A DNA stretch of 64,000 nucleotides from VMCP01 sp965655465 (lineage in GTDB: Bacteria; Bacteroidota; Bacteroidia; NS11-12g; UBA955), in the NCBI GenBank assembly GCA_965655465.1, contig CBFHGY010000004.1:8601-72600 (forward strand). Direction: 5' to 3'. A program made the position numbers and the translations under genes. Positions 9,696-18,724 of this stretch are shown here, piece after piece. A model generated the notes under the pieces. That model searched no databases. It saw nothing but the letters and a program-made list of their open reading frames with translations, and was not told where the DNA came from. Each line of letters opens with the position of its first letter. The first letter of the stretch is position 1.

Positions 9696-10079
9696 ATGAA
9701 AAATCTATTATTAATGAGTGCGTTTGCACTTGCCGGAATGGCAGGGGCACAACACGAGGAGATGGACGCTCGCAAAGCTAAATTGAGCCCAGAAGAACAG
9801 GCGACCCGCCTAACTGAAAAAATGACAAAACAGCTGGATTTAACCCCAGAACAAGTCGCACAAATCAAACCACAAAATCTGGCATTTGCCCAACAGCAAG
9901 CTGCAAGCCGAGAGCAAATACGCGTTTTACGTGAACAACAAAAAGCAGAAATGGAGGCACATCGTAAAAACATTCATGCCATTTTAACTCCTGAACAACA
10001 GAAAAAGGCAGATAAAATGATGGAAAAACGGAAGCACAAGCGAAAGGAACGCATGGAAAAGCGCCGAAAAATGGATTGA
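9696..10079 (+). CDS. Small secreted LTxxQ (Spy/CpxP-like) protein
   Basis: 127 residues: signal peptide (MKNLLLMSAFALAGMAGAQ), then a highly charged helical region with two LTPEQ motifs at about residues 49 and 97, and a very basic tail. LTPEQ-type repeats typify the Spy/CpxP family of periplasmic chaperones or stress sensors. The lysine/arginine-rich C-terminus (MMEKRKHKRKERMEKRRK) is unusual. The gene stands alone between two terminators. A periplasmic chaperone role is inferred from the family. Confidence 0.65.
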   Translation: MKNLLLMSAFALAGMAGAQHEEMDARKAKLSPEEQATRLTEKMTKQLDLTPEQVAQIKPQNLAFAQQQAASREQIRVLREQQKAEMEAHRKNIHAILTPEQQKKADKMMEKRKHKRKERMEKRRKMD

Positions 10080-10118
10080 TCTATTTCATTTTTATCAATT
10101 CTTCCTGTGAACAAAGAC

Positions 10119-10150
10119 ATAAAAAAGGGGCTTTAAAAGCCCCCTTTTTT
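10119..10150. terminator. Bidirectional terminator between the LTxxQ gene and ricT
   Basis: A GGGGCTTT / AAAGCCCC palindrome flanked by AAAAAA and TTTTTT serves both convergent genes. Confidence 0.8.
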
Positions 10151-10177
10151 ATGTGTATTGCATCTACTGTTCTGTGT

Positions 10178-11776
10178 TTAACTCTCTGGCGTATTTCTTT
10201 CACCTCCCTGATTCGGGGGAGTGCCGTTGCCATCGCGTTGATTATTATTTCGATTGCGATTCCTATTATTATTGGGTCTGCGACGTTCTGGGTTATTCGG
10301 ACCCCTCTCGGTTGAATTGGATGCGTTTGGATTGGCCTCATTCCCAGTTTGCGCAGATTTATCGCCAATAGGCTTGAAACCATCTAATTTGGGTCCACCT
10401 TCCCGGTTATTAGGTCTAGGACGATTATTGTTTCGATCCCTATTGTTGTTTCGATTTCTATTTTCAGCCCCTTTGTTTTCAGGTCCCCGGGTTTCGGAAT
10501 TCCTGTTTTCAATATTTTTAGGTCTATCGGTTTGGGTTCTCGGCTCTCGAGTCGCATTTTCATTACGAGGTCCCCTCTGATCTCGTCTATCGCGGTTATT
10601 ATTGTTTCTGCGTTTATTTCGATCTTTATTGCTTCTGTTATTATTGCCGCGATTTCGATCTAAATCCTTAAACTCATTATCTTTTAATAGTTCAGAGTTA
10701 TCGATAAAGTCGCTTTGCTCGTCTTCAATTACTTTTTCAAGCACAGCAACTGCAGCAGCCATATCGGTTAATGGAGGGGCTTGTTCGCCATTTTTATTTT
10801 TCTCCATTAACTCATTAACGGTATCAACATGAAGGGGAATCCAATCTTGATTGTCTTCGTATGCGAACCACATTAATCTTTTTAAGATATCCGTTTTACG
10901 AGCATAGGCAACTCCAGTGGTGGTATCTATTTTGACGATTTTTGCCTTCGGGAAGGTTTCAATTGCTTCAAGATACGTATCAAGTTCATAGTTCAAACAA
11001 CATTTCAGACGGCCACACTGTCCGGCCAATTTTTCCATATTAATAGAAAGGTTTTGGGTACGCGCAGCACCCGTAGAAACTTGTTTGTAATCGGTAAGCC
11101 AAGAAGAGCAACACAATTCACGGCCGCAAACCCCGATACCACCTAATCGGGAAGCTTCTTCACGATAACTGATATGCCTCATTTCAATTTTTACTCTGGA
11201 ATTCTCCGCATATTTTTTAATCAATTCACGGAAGTCTACACGGGTTTCTGCGGTATAGAAGAAAATTACTTTTCTTCCATCTCCTTGAAGCTCAATATCT
11301 GAAATTTTCATGCTCAAATTCAAGCCAAACGCAATGGTTCTGGCTTTTTCAAGCATTTCGTCTTCTTTGGCTTTGGCCTCATTGTGCCGTTCCATATCGC
11401 GATCTGTCGCGATACGTTGAATGCTGCGCATTTCCGGGTCGTCTTCTCGAACGCGGTATTTTTTAAGTTGAAGTCGCACGATTTCGCCTGTTGCGCTAAC
11501 GGTTCCAACGTCAAATCCGACGGAACTTTCCACAACCACATAATCGCCGGTAAATAAATCTATTTGCTGACTGTTTCGGAAGAATTCTTTTCTACTTCCT
11601 TTAAAACGCACTTCTACAATATCAAACGGTTTTTGCCCATCTGGCAAATCCATATCTTTAAACCAATCGTAAACATTTAGTGCGTTACAGCCATCCGTGC
11701 CACAGGTACCATTGCTTTTGCACCCTGCGGGCGAGCAACTGCCTCCTGATTTGGTTCCACATGATGAACAACCCAT
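10178..11776 (-). CDS. ricT: PSP1/RicT-family protein with long Asn/Arg-rich tail
   Basis: 532 residues. The first 35 residues are Cys/Gly-rich. Residues about 45-310 match the PSP1 C-terminal/RicT (YaaT) family, including the Cys clusters CGRELCCSSWLTDY and QCGRLKCCLNYELD. In Bacillus, RicT belongs to the Ric complex that binds Fe-S clusters and helps RNase Y-dependent processing; its role in Bacteroidota is not established. Residues about 365-532 are low complexity, with NNRNRDRR-type blocks, Pro and Gly, probably disordered and possibly RNA-binding (inference). The gene is followed by a strong terminator and preceded by the GtrA gene on the same strand. Confidence 0.8.
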   Translation of the reverse strand: MGCSSCGTKSGGSCSPAGCKSNGTCGTDGCNALNVYDWFKDMDLPDGQKPFDIVEVRFKGSRKEFFRNSQQIDLFTGDYVVVESSVGFDVGTVSATGEIVRLQLKKYRVREDDPEMRSIQRIATDRDMERHNEAKAKEDEMLEKARTIAFGLNLSMKISDIELQGDGRKVIFFYTAETRVDFRELIKKYAENSRVKIEMRHISYREEASRLGGIGVCGRELCCSSWLTDYKQVSTGAARTQNLSINMEKLAGQCGRLKCCLNYELDTYLEAIETFPKAKIVKIDTTTGVAYARKTDILKRLMWFAYEDNQDWIPLHVDTVNELMEKNKNGEQAPPLTDMAAAVAVLEKVIEDEQSDFIDNSELLKDNEFKDLDRNRGNNNRSNKDRNKRRNNNNRDRRDQRGPRNENATREPRTQTDRPKNIENRNSETRGPENKGAENRNRNNNRDRNNNRPRPNNREGGPKLDGFKPIGDKSAQTGNEANPNASNSTERGPNNPERRRPNNNRNRNRNNNQRDGNGTPPNQGGERNTPES

Positions 11777-11835
11777 AATTTTTCTTTATTATTTTGGTAA
11801 CTCAACAAAATTACGGGAATGCAAGGAGCTTTTGA

Positions 11836-12297
11836 CTACCCTATTTGCTTTTCCTTAAACACCCAAAGCTTTTGTCCGATAAAGTTTACGACCATTCCCA
11901 CAATTGTTGCAAAGATTACTGCAAATAGTTTATCAACTTTAACCGCAAAAATGGACGTTTTCAAGGCTTCTTGGGGGTAATCGAGGTTTAAAACCAGTTC
12001 TGCATTGGGTAAAATATGCAAGAAAAACTCATTGGATAACACATTCATGGTTCCACTTAAAACATATAATGCAATGTATTTTGCCAAACGTTGGTTGTCT
12101 CGGTCTTTTTGCCCCCAAGTCCAGGCTTTGTTCAGTTGATAATTCAGAACCGTAGCTAGAACAATAGCGGTACTTTTGGCTATATAAGTGGGAATAAATT
12201 GCGACAATGCATAATAAATGCTTAAATCCAAGAAGAAGGATAGGCCACCAACGATTCCAAATTTGGTTAAAGCGATATAGGTCTTACTAGAAATCAA
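11836..12297 (-). CDS. GtrA-like family membrane protein
   Basis: 153 residues with four predicted membrane helices and GtrA-family features: KFGIVGGLSFFLDLSIYY near the N-terminus, LNYQLNKAWTW after helix 2, and a similar VNFIGQKLWVF at the end. GtrA proteins are thought to move undecaprenyl-phosphate-linked sugars across the inner membrane. Translation must start at TTG 12297, 6 nt after the ldcA stop, so it is probably coupled to ldcA. Confidence 0.75.
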   Translation of the reverse strand: MISSKTYIALTKFGIVGGLSFFLDLSIYYALSQFIPTYIAKSTAIVLATVLNYQLNKAWTWGQKDRDNQRLAKYIALYVLSGTMNVLSNEFFLHILPNAELVLNLDYPQEALKTSIFAVKVDKLFAVIFATIVGMVVNFIGQKLWVFKEKQIG

Positions 12298-12303
12298 AAT
12301 AGA

Positions 12304-13227
12304 TTAGGATTGAGTCAGGTAACTGCCGTCAAAGGTAATATCTAAACCCATTTTGATTGCTATATTTTCTGCTTGGTGCCCAAATGGAAGACCCCAAATC
12401 ATGGGTTTTTTGTAAAAATTACAAATATCGGATATGATTTCTTTTGCATTTTTTCCAAAAGGGATGTCATGGTCTTTCATATCGGTCATAGTGCCTACTA
12501 AAATAGCTTTCGCATTTTCTAAAGAACCTGAAAGGTGCAGTGCTTGCATCATGCGGTCTATATGGTATAGGTATTCATCCAGATCTTCCAAAAACAATAC
12601 AAATGGCTGTTTGGGGAATTTATAACCGCTTGCTAACATGGAAAAAACCATACTTAAATTGCCTCCCCAAAGGGGTAAGTCAGCCCATTTGGTTTCTTTA
12701 ATTGGTAGCGTTGCGGCAACTAATTTAGCCTCAGGTATAAGTTCAAGATCTAGCTTTAATGACTGCCCCATCAACCGTTGAGCCAAATGGATTTTGCTGT
12801 TATGAGAACAGGCACTCACGTTTGAAAATTGCATAGCCATAGGACCGTGCATACTGGCAATTCCTTGACTTTGAAGGTGCAGGTGTAAGGCGGTTATATC
12901 TGAAAAACCGACCCACCATTTAGGTTTGGAAGTAAAATCGACCCCTTTCAATTGCGGTAAAAGCTGCATGGTTCCATAGCCCCCACGGGCCATAAAAACG
13001 GCTTTAACCTGCGGGTGGTTCAAGGCCCAAAGGATGTCGTTTATTCGTTCTGTTGGGCTTCCCCCAAATTGATTTTGACGTTGGTGAATATTGGGACTCA
13101 AAATTAAGTTCCACCCTTGTGCATTTACCCAATCTTGAAAAGAGGCCAACTGGTCAAAATCCATAAAGCGGGCGGGCGCAATTAGGGCAACAGCATCACC
13201 CTCTTTCAAATAGGGCGGAATGATCAC
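12304..13227 (-). CDS. ldcA: LD-carboxypeptidase (peptidase S66, murein tetrapeptide carboxypeptidase)
   Basis: 307 residues with the S66 signature. The nucleophile Ser is in GFSDITAL (about residue 109), preceded by ARGGYG (about 80). The Glu of LFLEDLDEYLYHIDRM and the His of GLPFGHQAEN complete the Ser-Glu-His set. The family removes the terminal D-Ala from murein tetrapeptides during cell-wall recycling. No signal peptide is seen, consistent with a cytoplasmic enzyme. It overlaps the upstream lipoprotein gene by 4 bp (ATGA), so they form an operon. Confidence 0.88.
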   Translation of the reverse strand: MIIPPYLKEGDAVALIAPARFMDFDQLASFQDWVNAQGWNLILSPNIHQRQNQFGGSPTERINDILWALNHPQVKAVFMARGGYGTMQLLPQLKGVDFTSKPKWWVGFSDITALHLHLQSQGIASMHGPMAMQFSNVSACSHNSKIHLAQRLMGQSLKLDLELIPEAKLVAATLPIKETKWADLPLWGGNLSMVFSMLASGYKFPKQPFVLFLEDLDEYLYHIDRMMQALHLSGSLENAKAILVGTMTDMKDHDIPFGKNAKEIISDICNFYKKPMIWGLPFGHQAENIAIKMGLDITFDGSYLTQS

Positions 13228-13838
13228 GGTTTTGAAACGGGAATAAGCAAGGTGCTATTGGTTACTACGGAGGTCATTTCCCCGGTGCGGGTATCAGACG
13301 GGTACTCAATAAAAGGCGGTTCTAATTTATATCCTTGAGACTTTAGATTTTCAGATACTTTCGTCCATAGAGGCGCACTTTCGCCTAGGGCAGCCATGGT
13401 TTTTGCCTTATGAAAACGGCCGGATTTTAGGTTAATAAAGCCAAATTGATTGTTTTTGATGGGCTTGTTGATAGGGATTCCCACTATAATGTTTTGTTCT
13501 TTACCGGATTCTGGAATTTGCTCGTAAATAGCCATGATGGGACCGGTCATTATGCGCGCACTGTCGGCGATAAGGGTATTGAGTTCGGCTGCTGTTCCAA
13601 TAATCAATGTTTTAAGTGTTTCCGGCTTAACGGAATTGTACAATTTACAAATTACATGCATGTCTGGGCGCTTCGTGGGTGTTATCACAAAATCGCTTTC
13701 GGAGGAAACAAACCCTTCAATCGATTGCACTTTGGTATTGGCCGTGTCGGATGTTTCTGCTTGAGAGCCGTTATTCTGACAAGCGGAAAACCACAAAGAA
13801 CCTATCACAGTGGTAAGGTATAAAAAAGACTTGCGCAT
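13224..13838 (-). CDS. Lipoprotein with GyrI/effector-binding-like domain
   Basis: 204 residues. The N-terminus (MRKSFLYLTTVIGSLWFSAC) ends in a lipobox with Cys20, so it should be lipidated. The rest has two beta-rich halves. The C-terminal part (GRFHKAKTMAALGESAPLW, later EPPFIEYPSD and TLLIPV) resembles GyrI-like small-molecule-binding domains. That match is by eye and weak. It is co-transcribed with ldcA through a 4-bp overlap. Function unknown. Confidence 0.6.
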   Translation of the reverse strand: MRKSFLYLTTVIGSLWFSACQNNGSQAETSDTANTKVQSIEGFVSSESDFVITPTKRPDMHVICKLYNSVKPETLKTLIIGTAAELNTLIADSARIMTGPIMAIYEQIPESGKEQNIIVGIPINKPIKNNQFGFINLKSGRFHKAKTMAALGESAPLWTKVSENLKSQGYKLEPPFIEYPSDTRTGEMTSVVTNSTLLIPVSKP

Positions 13839-13877
13839 ATTTTTCCGCTAAGTTAATTCCTTGGGAGATTAAATCCG

Positions 13878-13885
13878 TATTTTTG
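13878..13885 (+). promoter_or_regulatory. -7 box of purS (TATTTTTG), leaderless arrangement
   Basis: Exact TAnnTTTG match ending 4 nt before the GTG start of purS at 13890. The same geometry occurs at pth, pheS, purQ, the M16 gene and the B12 subunit gene. Confidence 0.6.
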
Positions 13886-13889
13886 TATC

Positions 13890-14141
13890 GTGAAATTCTT
13901 AGCTGAAATTGAAATTTTGCCTAAAAAAGGGCTTTTAGATCCTCAGGGAAAAGCGGTTACTCAAAGCATGCCTCGTATTGGTATTGAAAACATTTCTGAG
14001 GTACGTGTAGGTAGATTTATCACCTTAGATATCGAGGCAAACGACGCTGCTGAAGCTGAGGCCACAGCACATACCGCTGCTAAAAAGCTCTTAGCAAATT
14101 TGATTATGGAAGACTATTCTGTTCGCATTTCCGCTGCATGA
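13890..14141 (+). CDS. purS: Phosphoribosylformylglycinamidine synthase subunit PurS
   Basis: 83 residues, the normal PurS length, with KGLLDPQGKAV and VGRFITLDIEA typical of the family. PurS is the small bridging subunit of the three-part FGAM synthase (PurS, PurQ and a short PurL) in step 4 of purine synthesis. purQ is also in this window (57919), 44 kb away; purL is not seen. The start is GTG, 4 nt after the -7 box, so the mRNA is probably leaderless. The stop overlaps the DUF4286 start (ATGA). Confidence 0.9.
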   Translation: MKFLAEIEILPKKGLLDPQGKAVTQSMPRIGIENISEVRVGRFITLDIEANDAAEAEATAHTAAKKLLANLIMEDYSVRISAA

Positions 14142-14446
14142 TAATCTATAACGTAACCTGCAATATGCAAACCAAACTTGCCGAAGAATGGTTGCAATGG
14201 ATGAAGTTAGAGCACTTGCCAGAGGTAATGCAAACAGGATGTTTTATTGAGTATAAGATATTAAAGTTGCTTAATAATGATTCCGATGACGACGGCGTTA
14301 ATTATGCCATCCAATATACCTGCGAAAACGCAGAAACCTTAGAAAGATACCGCAGAGATTTTGGTCCCGCCTTGATGGAAAAAACCTTCAAAAAGTACGG
14401 AAATACGGTCTTGGCGTATCGCTCTGTATTGGAGATCGTAGAATAA
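14138..14446 (+). CDS. DUF4286 family protein
   Basis: 102 residues, small and acidic, with no signal peptide. It starts MIIYNVTCNM, carries HLPEVMQTGCF, and ends YGNTVLAYRSVLEIVE. The pattern fits DUF4286, a Bacteroidota family of unknown function with a likely ferredoxin-like dimeric alpha/beta-barrel fold (inference). It overlaps purS by 4 bp and mnmH follows after 1 nt, so it is the second gene of a four-gene operon. Confidence 0.7.
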   Translation: MIIYNVTCNMQTKLAEEWLQWMKLEHLPEVMQTGCFIEYKILKLLNNDSDDDGVNYAIQYTCENAETLERYRRDFGPALMEKTFKKYGNTVLAYRSVLEIVE

Positions 14447-14447
14447 T

Positions 14448-15467
14448 ATGCACGCGCGAGACCTTTATATTGAGGAAATAATAGCGCAACTAGATTCTTA
14501 TACTTTTGTGGATGCTCGTAGCGAAAAAGAATTCGCTAAAGGGCATATTCCAGGTGCCATAAATGTTCCACTCCTAGATAATGAGGCACGCATAGAAATT
14601 GGCACTTTGTATAAAAAACAAGGTCGAAGCGCTGCTGTGCGTAAAGGTTTGGAATTGGTAGGACCTATCATGCCAGAACTTTTCGATCGTTACCAAGAAC
14701 TTTTTCTCTTGGGGAAGCCCCTGGTTTTTTATTGTTGGCGTGGTGGTTTGCGCAGTTTAATTTCTGCTACCCTTTTCCAATGGTCAGGACACCCGGTTCA
14801 ACGGATACATGGAGGGTATAAAAGTTACCGCAATTGGGTTTTATCGCGATTAGAACTTCCCTATAACATTCAAATACTTGGAGGTGCTACCGGTTCTGGT
14901 AAAACAGAGATATTATATCTTTTGGCACAAAACGGCCAACAAATACTAGATTTAGAAGGAATTGCCCATCATAAAGGGAGTGCTTTTGGCGCTTTAGGAC
15001 AAGAACCCCAACCCAGCACCGAAGCTTTCGAAAATGAAATTGCCTTAAAGCTTAATACTTTAGATATTGAACAACCCATTTGGATTGAAAATGAAAGTCG
15101 CTTGATTGGAAATTGTTTTCTCCCCGAAACATTTTGGCAAAACATGCAAAAAGCCCCAATTTTAGAGATATCGGTTCCGCTTGCTATCCGCGTGGAGCGC
15201 TTGCTTAAGGAATACGGTCATTTTAATGTTGATCTTTTAGCTGAAAAAACTGAGATTCTCAGAAAAAAGCTGGGTGGACAGCACGCCACTTTTGCCATAG
15301 AAATGTTAAAAGAAGGGAATATGAAAGCGTGGATGGAAACCGTTTTGGTGTATTACGATAAAACATATGGGTACGGATCTGAGAAAAACGCCTATCGTAT
15401 TTCCCGTATTGACTTTGATTGGTCACAAATTAAAACTTCTATTGATACCTTAATTAAACATATATGA
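14448..15467 (+). CDS. mnmH: tRNA 2-selenouridine synthase
   Basis: 339 residues: an N-terminal rhodanese domain with VDARSEKEFAKGHIPGAIN and the catalytic-loop Cys in FYCWRGGLRS (about residue 96), then a P-loop domain with GGATGSGKTEIL and DLEGIAHHKGSAFG. MnmH (SelU/YbbB) geranylates 2-thiouridine at the tRNA wobble position and replaces sulfur with selenium from selenophosphate. The Cys and P-loop are intact. mnmG at 44882 acts on the same wobble uridine but is not linked. The start is 1 nt after the DUF4286 stop. selD is not in the window. Confidence 0.9.
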   Translation: MHARDLYIEEIIAQLDSYTFVDARSEKEFAKGHIPGAINVPLLDNEARIEIGTLYKKQGRSAAVRKGLELVGPIMPELFDRYQELFLLGKPLVFYCWRGGLRSLISATLFQWSGHPVQRIHGGYKSYRNWVLSRLELPYNIQILGGATGSGKTEILYLLAQNGQQILDLEGIAHHKGSAFGALGQEPQPSTEAFENEIALKLNTLDIEQPIWIENESRLIGNCFLPETFWQNMQKAPILEISVPLAIRVERLLKEYGHFNVDLLAEKTEILRKKLGGQHATFAIEMLKEGNMKAWMETVLVYYDKTYGYGSEKNAYRISRIDFDWSQIKTSIDTLIKHI

Positions 15468-16153
15468 ATTTAGAACATAAAATTGCCGTAGTAACCGGCG
15501 CAAACAAAGGAATCGGGTACCATTGCGTACAACAATTATTAGCCGAAGGCGCTATTGTTTATGGGTTATGTCGCAGCGGTTGCAGTACTACTCACGAAAA
15601 TTACACGTGCTTGCAAGCGGATGTGCAAGATTTTAGCCAATTAGAAACTGCCTTCACCACTATTTTGAGCAAACACGGTCAGGTAGATATTTTAATCAAT
15701 AATGCAGGTTTGGGATATTTTGGATTGTGCGAAGAATTGCCATTAGAACAATGGCACCAGATGTTTAACACCAATGTTACCGGCTTATTTTACGCAACGC
15801 GTTTGGCGCTTCCCTCAATGAAAAAAAGTGGAGAGGCTCACATCATCAATATTGCTTCGATTGCAGGCTTAGAGGGATACCAACAAGTATCGGGATATTG
15901 TGCAACAAAGTTTGCGGTTCGCGGATTTAGCGATGCGTTATACAAGGAAGTTAGAGATTTTGGGGTTAAAGTTACTTGTGTTTATCCAGGTTCTGTTAAA
16001 ACCGATTTTTTCCGTCATTCAGAAAACATTAATGCTCATGACAACATGCTCATGCCCGAGGATGTTGCAGCACAAATACTTTATTGTTTAAAATCCCCAA
16101 AGAACTTTCACAACGTGAATTTAGAAATTAGACCTCTAAAACCAAGAGGTTAA
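15464..16153 (+). CDS. Short-chain dehydrogenase/reductase
   Basis: 229 residues, classical SDR. It has the cofactor motif TGANKGIG (12-19), NNAG (about 82), catalytic Ser in NIASIAG and the YxxxK pair in SGYCATKF. The C-terminus is short and ends LEIRPLKPRG, as in small uncharacterised SDRs. The substrate cannot be deduced. It overlaps mnmH by 4 bp (ATGA) and is the last gene of the purS operon. Confidence 0.85.
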   Translation: MNLEHKIAVVTGANKGIGYHCVQQLLAEGAIVYGLCRSGCSTTHENYTCLQADVQDFSQLETAFTTILSKHGQVDILINNAGLGYFGLCEELPLEQWHQMFNTNVTGLFYATRLALPSMKKSGEAHIINIASIAGLEGYQQVSGYCATKFAVRGFSDALYKEVRDFGVKVTCVYPGSVKTDFFRHSENINAHDNMLMPEDVAAQILYCLKSPKNFHNVNLEIRPLKPRG

Positions 16154-16165
16154 ATAAAATACTCG

Positions 16166-16173
16166 TATTTTTG
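16166..16173 (+). promoter_or_regulatory. -7 box of gap (TATTTTTG)
   Basis: Exact TAnnTTTG match, 30 nt before the gap ATG. It lies just after the SDR stop, so gap has its own promoter. Confidence 0.55.
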
Positions 16174-16203
16174 TATCACCATTAACTAATACCCTATTAA
16201 GAA

Positions 16204-17187
16204 ATGAAAGTAGCTATTAACGGATTCGGTCGTATCGGTCGCCATGCATTTAAATTTTTATTGCAAAAGCCCGGTGTTGAGATTGTTGCAATCAACGATT
16301 TAACGAAAAATGCCACCTTGGCACATTTGTTAAAGTACGACTCAGTGCACGGTCGTTTCCCTGGCACTGTTAGTCACGATGACGATCATTTGATCATCAA
16401 TGGCAAAGCAATTCGTGTTTATGCAGAAAGAGATCCTAAAGCCCTTCCTTGGGGAGATTTGGGTGTTGATGTTGTTCTTGAAAGTACCGGAATTTTCACT
16501 TCAGATGAAAAAGCGGGAATGCATTTAGAAGCTGGAGCAAAGAAAGTTGTTATTTCTGCGCCTGCAACAGGAAACCTAAAAACGATTGTTTTAGGAGTTA
16601 ATGATGAAATCCTAGATGGAACAGAAACGGTATTAAGCAATGCTTCTTGTACCACGAACTGTTTGGCACCAATGGTTAAAGTATTAGATGAAAACTTCGG
16701 TATCGAAGAAGGGTTTATGACTACCATTCACGCCTACACTGCAGACCAAAACTTGCAAGATGCTCCACATTCTGACTTACGTCGTGCTCGTGCAGCTGCT
16801 TATAGCATCGTACCTACTAGCACGGGTGCTGCTAAAGCCGTTGGTTTGGTTCTACCCCATTTAGCTGGAAAACTTAATGGGAATGCCATGCGCGTTCCAA
16901 TTCCAGATGGTTCGGTAACCGATTTCACCGTTAACTTAAAGAAGCCCGCTACCGTAGCGGAAATTAACGCCGCTATGAAAGCCGCTGCTGATAGCAGCTT
17001 GAAAGGCATCATGGAATATACTGAAGACGAAATCGTGAGCATCGACATCGTGGGAAATCCACACAGCTGTATTTTCGATTCAAAACTTACTCAAGTTATC
17101 GGCAATACCGCTAAAGTGGTTGGTTGGTACGACAACGAAACCGGTTATAGCTCTCGCGTAGCCGATCTAATTGTGAAAATTGGTTAA
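16204..17187 (+). CDS. gap: Glyceraldehyde-3-phosphate dehydrogenase, type I
   Basis: 327 residues. NAD-binding GFGRIGRHAF at the N-terminus, active-site Cys in SNASCTTNCLAP (about 150), catalytic His in TIHAYTADQ, and GWYDNETGYSSRV near the end. It oxidises glyceraldehyde-3-phosphate in glycolysis or runs in reverse in gluconeogenesis. It has a clear promoter box and a strong terminator, so it is monocistronic. Confidence 0.95.
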   Translation: MKVAINGFGRIGRHAFKFLLQKPGVEIVAINDLTKNATLAHLLKYDSVHGRFPGTVSHDDDHLIINGKAIRVYAERDPKALPWGDLGVDVVLESTGIFTSDEKAGMHLEAGAKKVVISAPATGNLKTIVLGVNDEILDGTETVLSNASCTTNCLAPMVKVLDENFGIEEGFMTTIHAYTADQNLQDAPHSDLRRARAAAYSIVPTSTGAAKAVGLVLPHLAGKLNGNAMRVPIPDGSVTDFTVNLKKPATVAEINAAMKAAADSSLKGIMEYTEDEIVSIDIVGNPHSCIFDSKLTQVIGNTAKVVGWYDNETGYSSRVADLIVKIG

Positions 17188-17210
17188 GTTATAATAGAAT
17201 GAGTCCAAGT

Positions 17211-17237
17211 AAAAGGGAGGCGTGATGCCTCCCTTTT
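17211..17237. terminator. Terminator between gap and the DUF4403 gene
   Basis: Perfect 11-bp stem AAAAGGGAGGC / GCCTCCCTTTT with a GTGAT loop and T tract. It suits gap and, in reverse, the convergent minus-strand gene. Confidence 0.8.
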
Positions 17238-17341
17238 TATTTTGACCCTTTTTTAAATTGTTAATCCACACCGCATGGTTTCAATTGATACGCTTTTAAG
17301 ATTGGTTTTTGCAATGCCGGTACCCATTGGGGATATAAGCG

Positions 17342-18724
17342 TTATAATACCACTTTTAAAGTGCCGTTCACGAAAACACGCACCCAAAGTTCATCCGCTC
17401 GCATTTGATAATCGGTAATTTTCAAATCCTTCACATCTCCTTTGAGGGTAATACCGTAATCGTATGTAGCATTTAAAGCTTGTTTCATTTGTGTTTTCGC
17501 TTCGATTAGTTGTGGATTGATATCCATATTCATCGCTTTTTGCATTTCACTCCGAATTTTATCGCTCAACAGCCATTTTGCCGATTTCAATAACACATTC
17601 TTGGTTTTCAAATCAAATTGTAGATCATCTACACGAATGTGATTGTTTGTGCTATCGTAAACGGGCAGACCCGTTAAAAAAAGCGTTCCTTTTTTAGAAC
17701 CTATAAAGTCAACCTCAACTCCCAAACGGTCCTCTACGGCAAACAATCGGAGTCCACTTACGATGATAAATTGTTTTCCTGATTCAAATTTCTGACCGTC
17801 TAGAAAGCCCATAATTTGCTTTGCTAGGGTGTCGTAACGCATTCGGATGTCGGTGTATATATCAAAGCCTCCAGACTTCTTATAGGGGGTTAAATTAGGC
17901 AGGTTTTGCACTTTGCGTGTTTGTACTTCAGAAACCACCTCTGGTCGGGCTTTAATTCCCACAGAAGCCTTTAAAAGGTTCTTATTAAAGGTCAAGGCGC
18001 TCATGGATAGTTCTTGAGGGTTTAAGTATAAAAATCCCATTCCATTGAGTGAAATTCCTTCTTGCATCGCCTTATAGGATGGAGCAATAAGGGCCCGTAG
18101 GTCTATTTTTGCTACTTCTGCATCTACCAATTTCATGGCATCTCCCAAATAGGGTTTTGCCCGATTTAAAATCATATTGGTAACATCAATGCCAAAAGCC
18201 ACTTTTATAGGGTCAATTGCCTTGAGCTCCGTAATTTTAGATTGGGTTTTAATTTTATAACTCGGCAATATTTCTATGGTACTTTCCATGCCAACCCGTG
18301 CTTTTTTCATAGGCTCTCCATAACCCATACTTATTCCCACTGTTGGCACACTACAAGAACTTCCTAAACATAGCGCGCAATATTCTCCTTTAACAGCATA
18401 AGACAAGTCTAATGCGAGCCCTATTTTGTTTCCTCCCTTACCCGAAACTTCCAAAGCGCCGCGATCCATTTTATATTGATATCGGAGTCCTTCACATGGA
18501 GATTCACCGCCTTGAAAACTCTTATCTATTTGTGATTCCGCCATTTTTAGGTACGGATTCAAATCTATTTCTAAGGGAAGGTCAATGGTTGACACAATCT
18601 TAGGTATCGCTTTCTGCGCCAATAACATATTGCTTTTATCTGGCGGTTCGGGTTTAATACTGCCACAAGCATTGAAAAGCAAAGAGAGGACACCTGCTGC
18701 GGATATGAATAAAGGGGTTTTCAT
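17342..18724 (-). CDS. DUF4403 family lipoprotein
   Basis: 460 residues from ATG 18724. A longer frame exists but overlaps the upstream gene; MKTPLFISAAGVLSLLFNAC gives a perfect lipoprotein signal with Cys20. The body is a long beta-rich protein like DUF4403, with an internal CALCLGSSC Cys pair. DUF4403 may have a tubular lipid-binding-type fold and sit on the outer membrane (inference). It is translationally coupled to the T9SS protein upstream: their stop and start share a base (TAATG). Confidence 0.72.
   Translation of the reverse strand: MKTPLFISAAGVLSLLFNACGSIKPEPPDKSNMLLAQKAIPKIVSTIDLPLEIDLNPYLKMAESQIDKSFQGGESPCEGLRYQYKMDRGALEVSGKGGNKIGLALDLSYAVKGEYCALCLGSSCSVPTVGISMGYGEPMKKARVGMESTIEILPSYKIKTQSKITELKAIDPIKVAFGIDVTNMILNRAKPYLGDAMKLVDAEVAKIDLRALIAPSYKAMQEGISLNGMGFLYLNPQELSMSALTFNKNLLKASVGIKARPEVVSEVQTRKVQNLPNLTPYKKSGGFDIYTDIRMRYDTLAKQIMGFLDGQKFESGKQFIIVSGLRLFAVEDRLGVEVDFIGSKKGTLFLTGLPVYDSTNNHIRVDDLQFDLKTKNVLLKSAKWLLSDKIRSEMQKAMNMDINPQLIEAKTQMKQALNATYDYGITLKGDVKDLKITDYQMRADELWVRVFVNGTLKVVL

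Noticed and set aside
10254..10580. Leu/Arg-rich open frame opposite the ricT tail
   Set aside because: It is the antisense shadow of the Asn/Arg-rich low-complexity tail and has no family resemblance.
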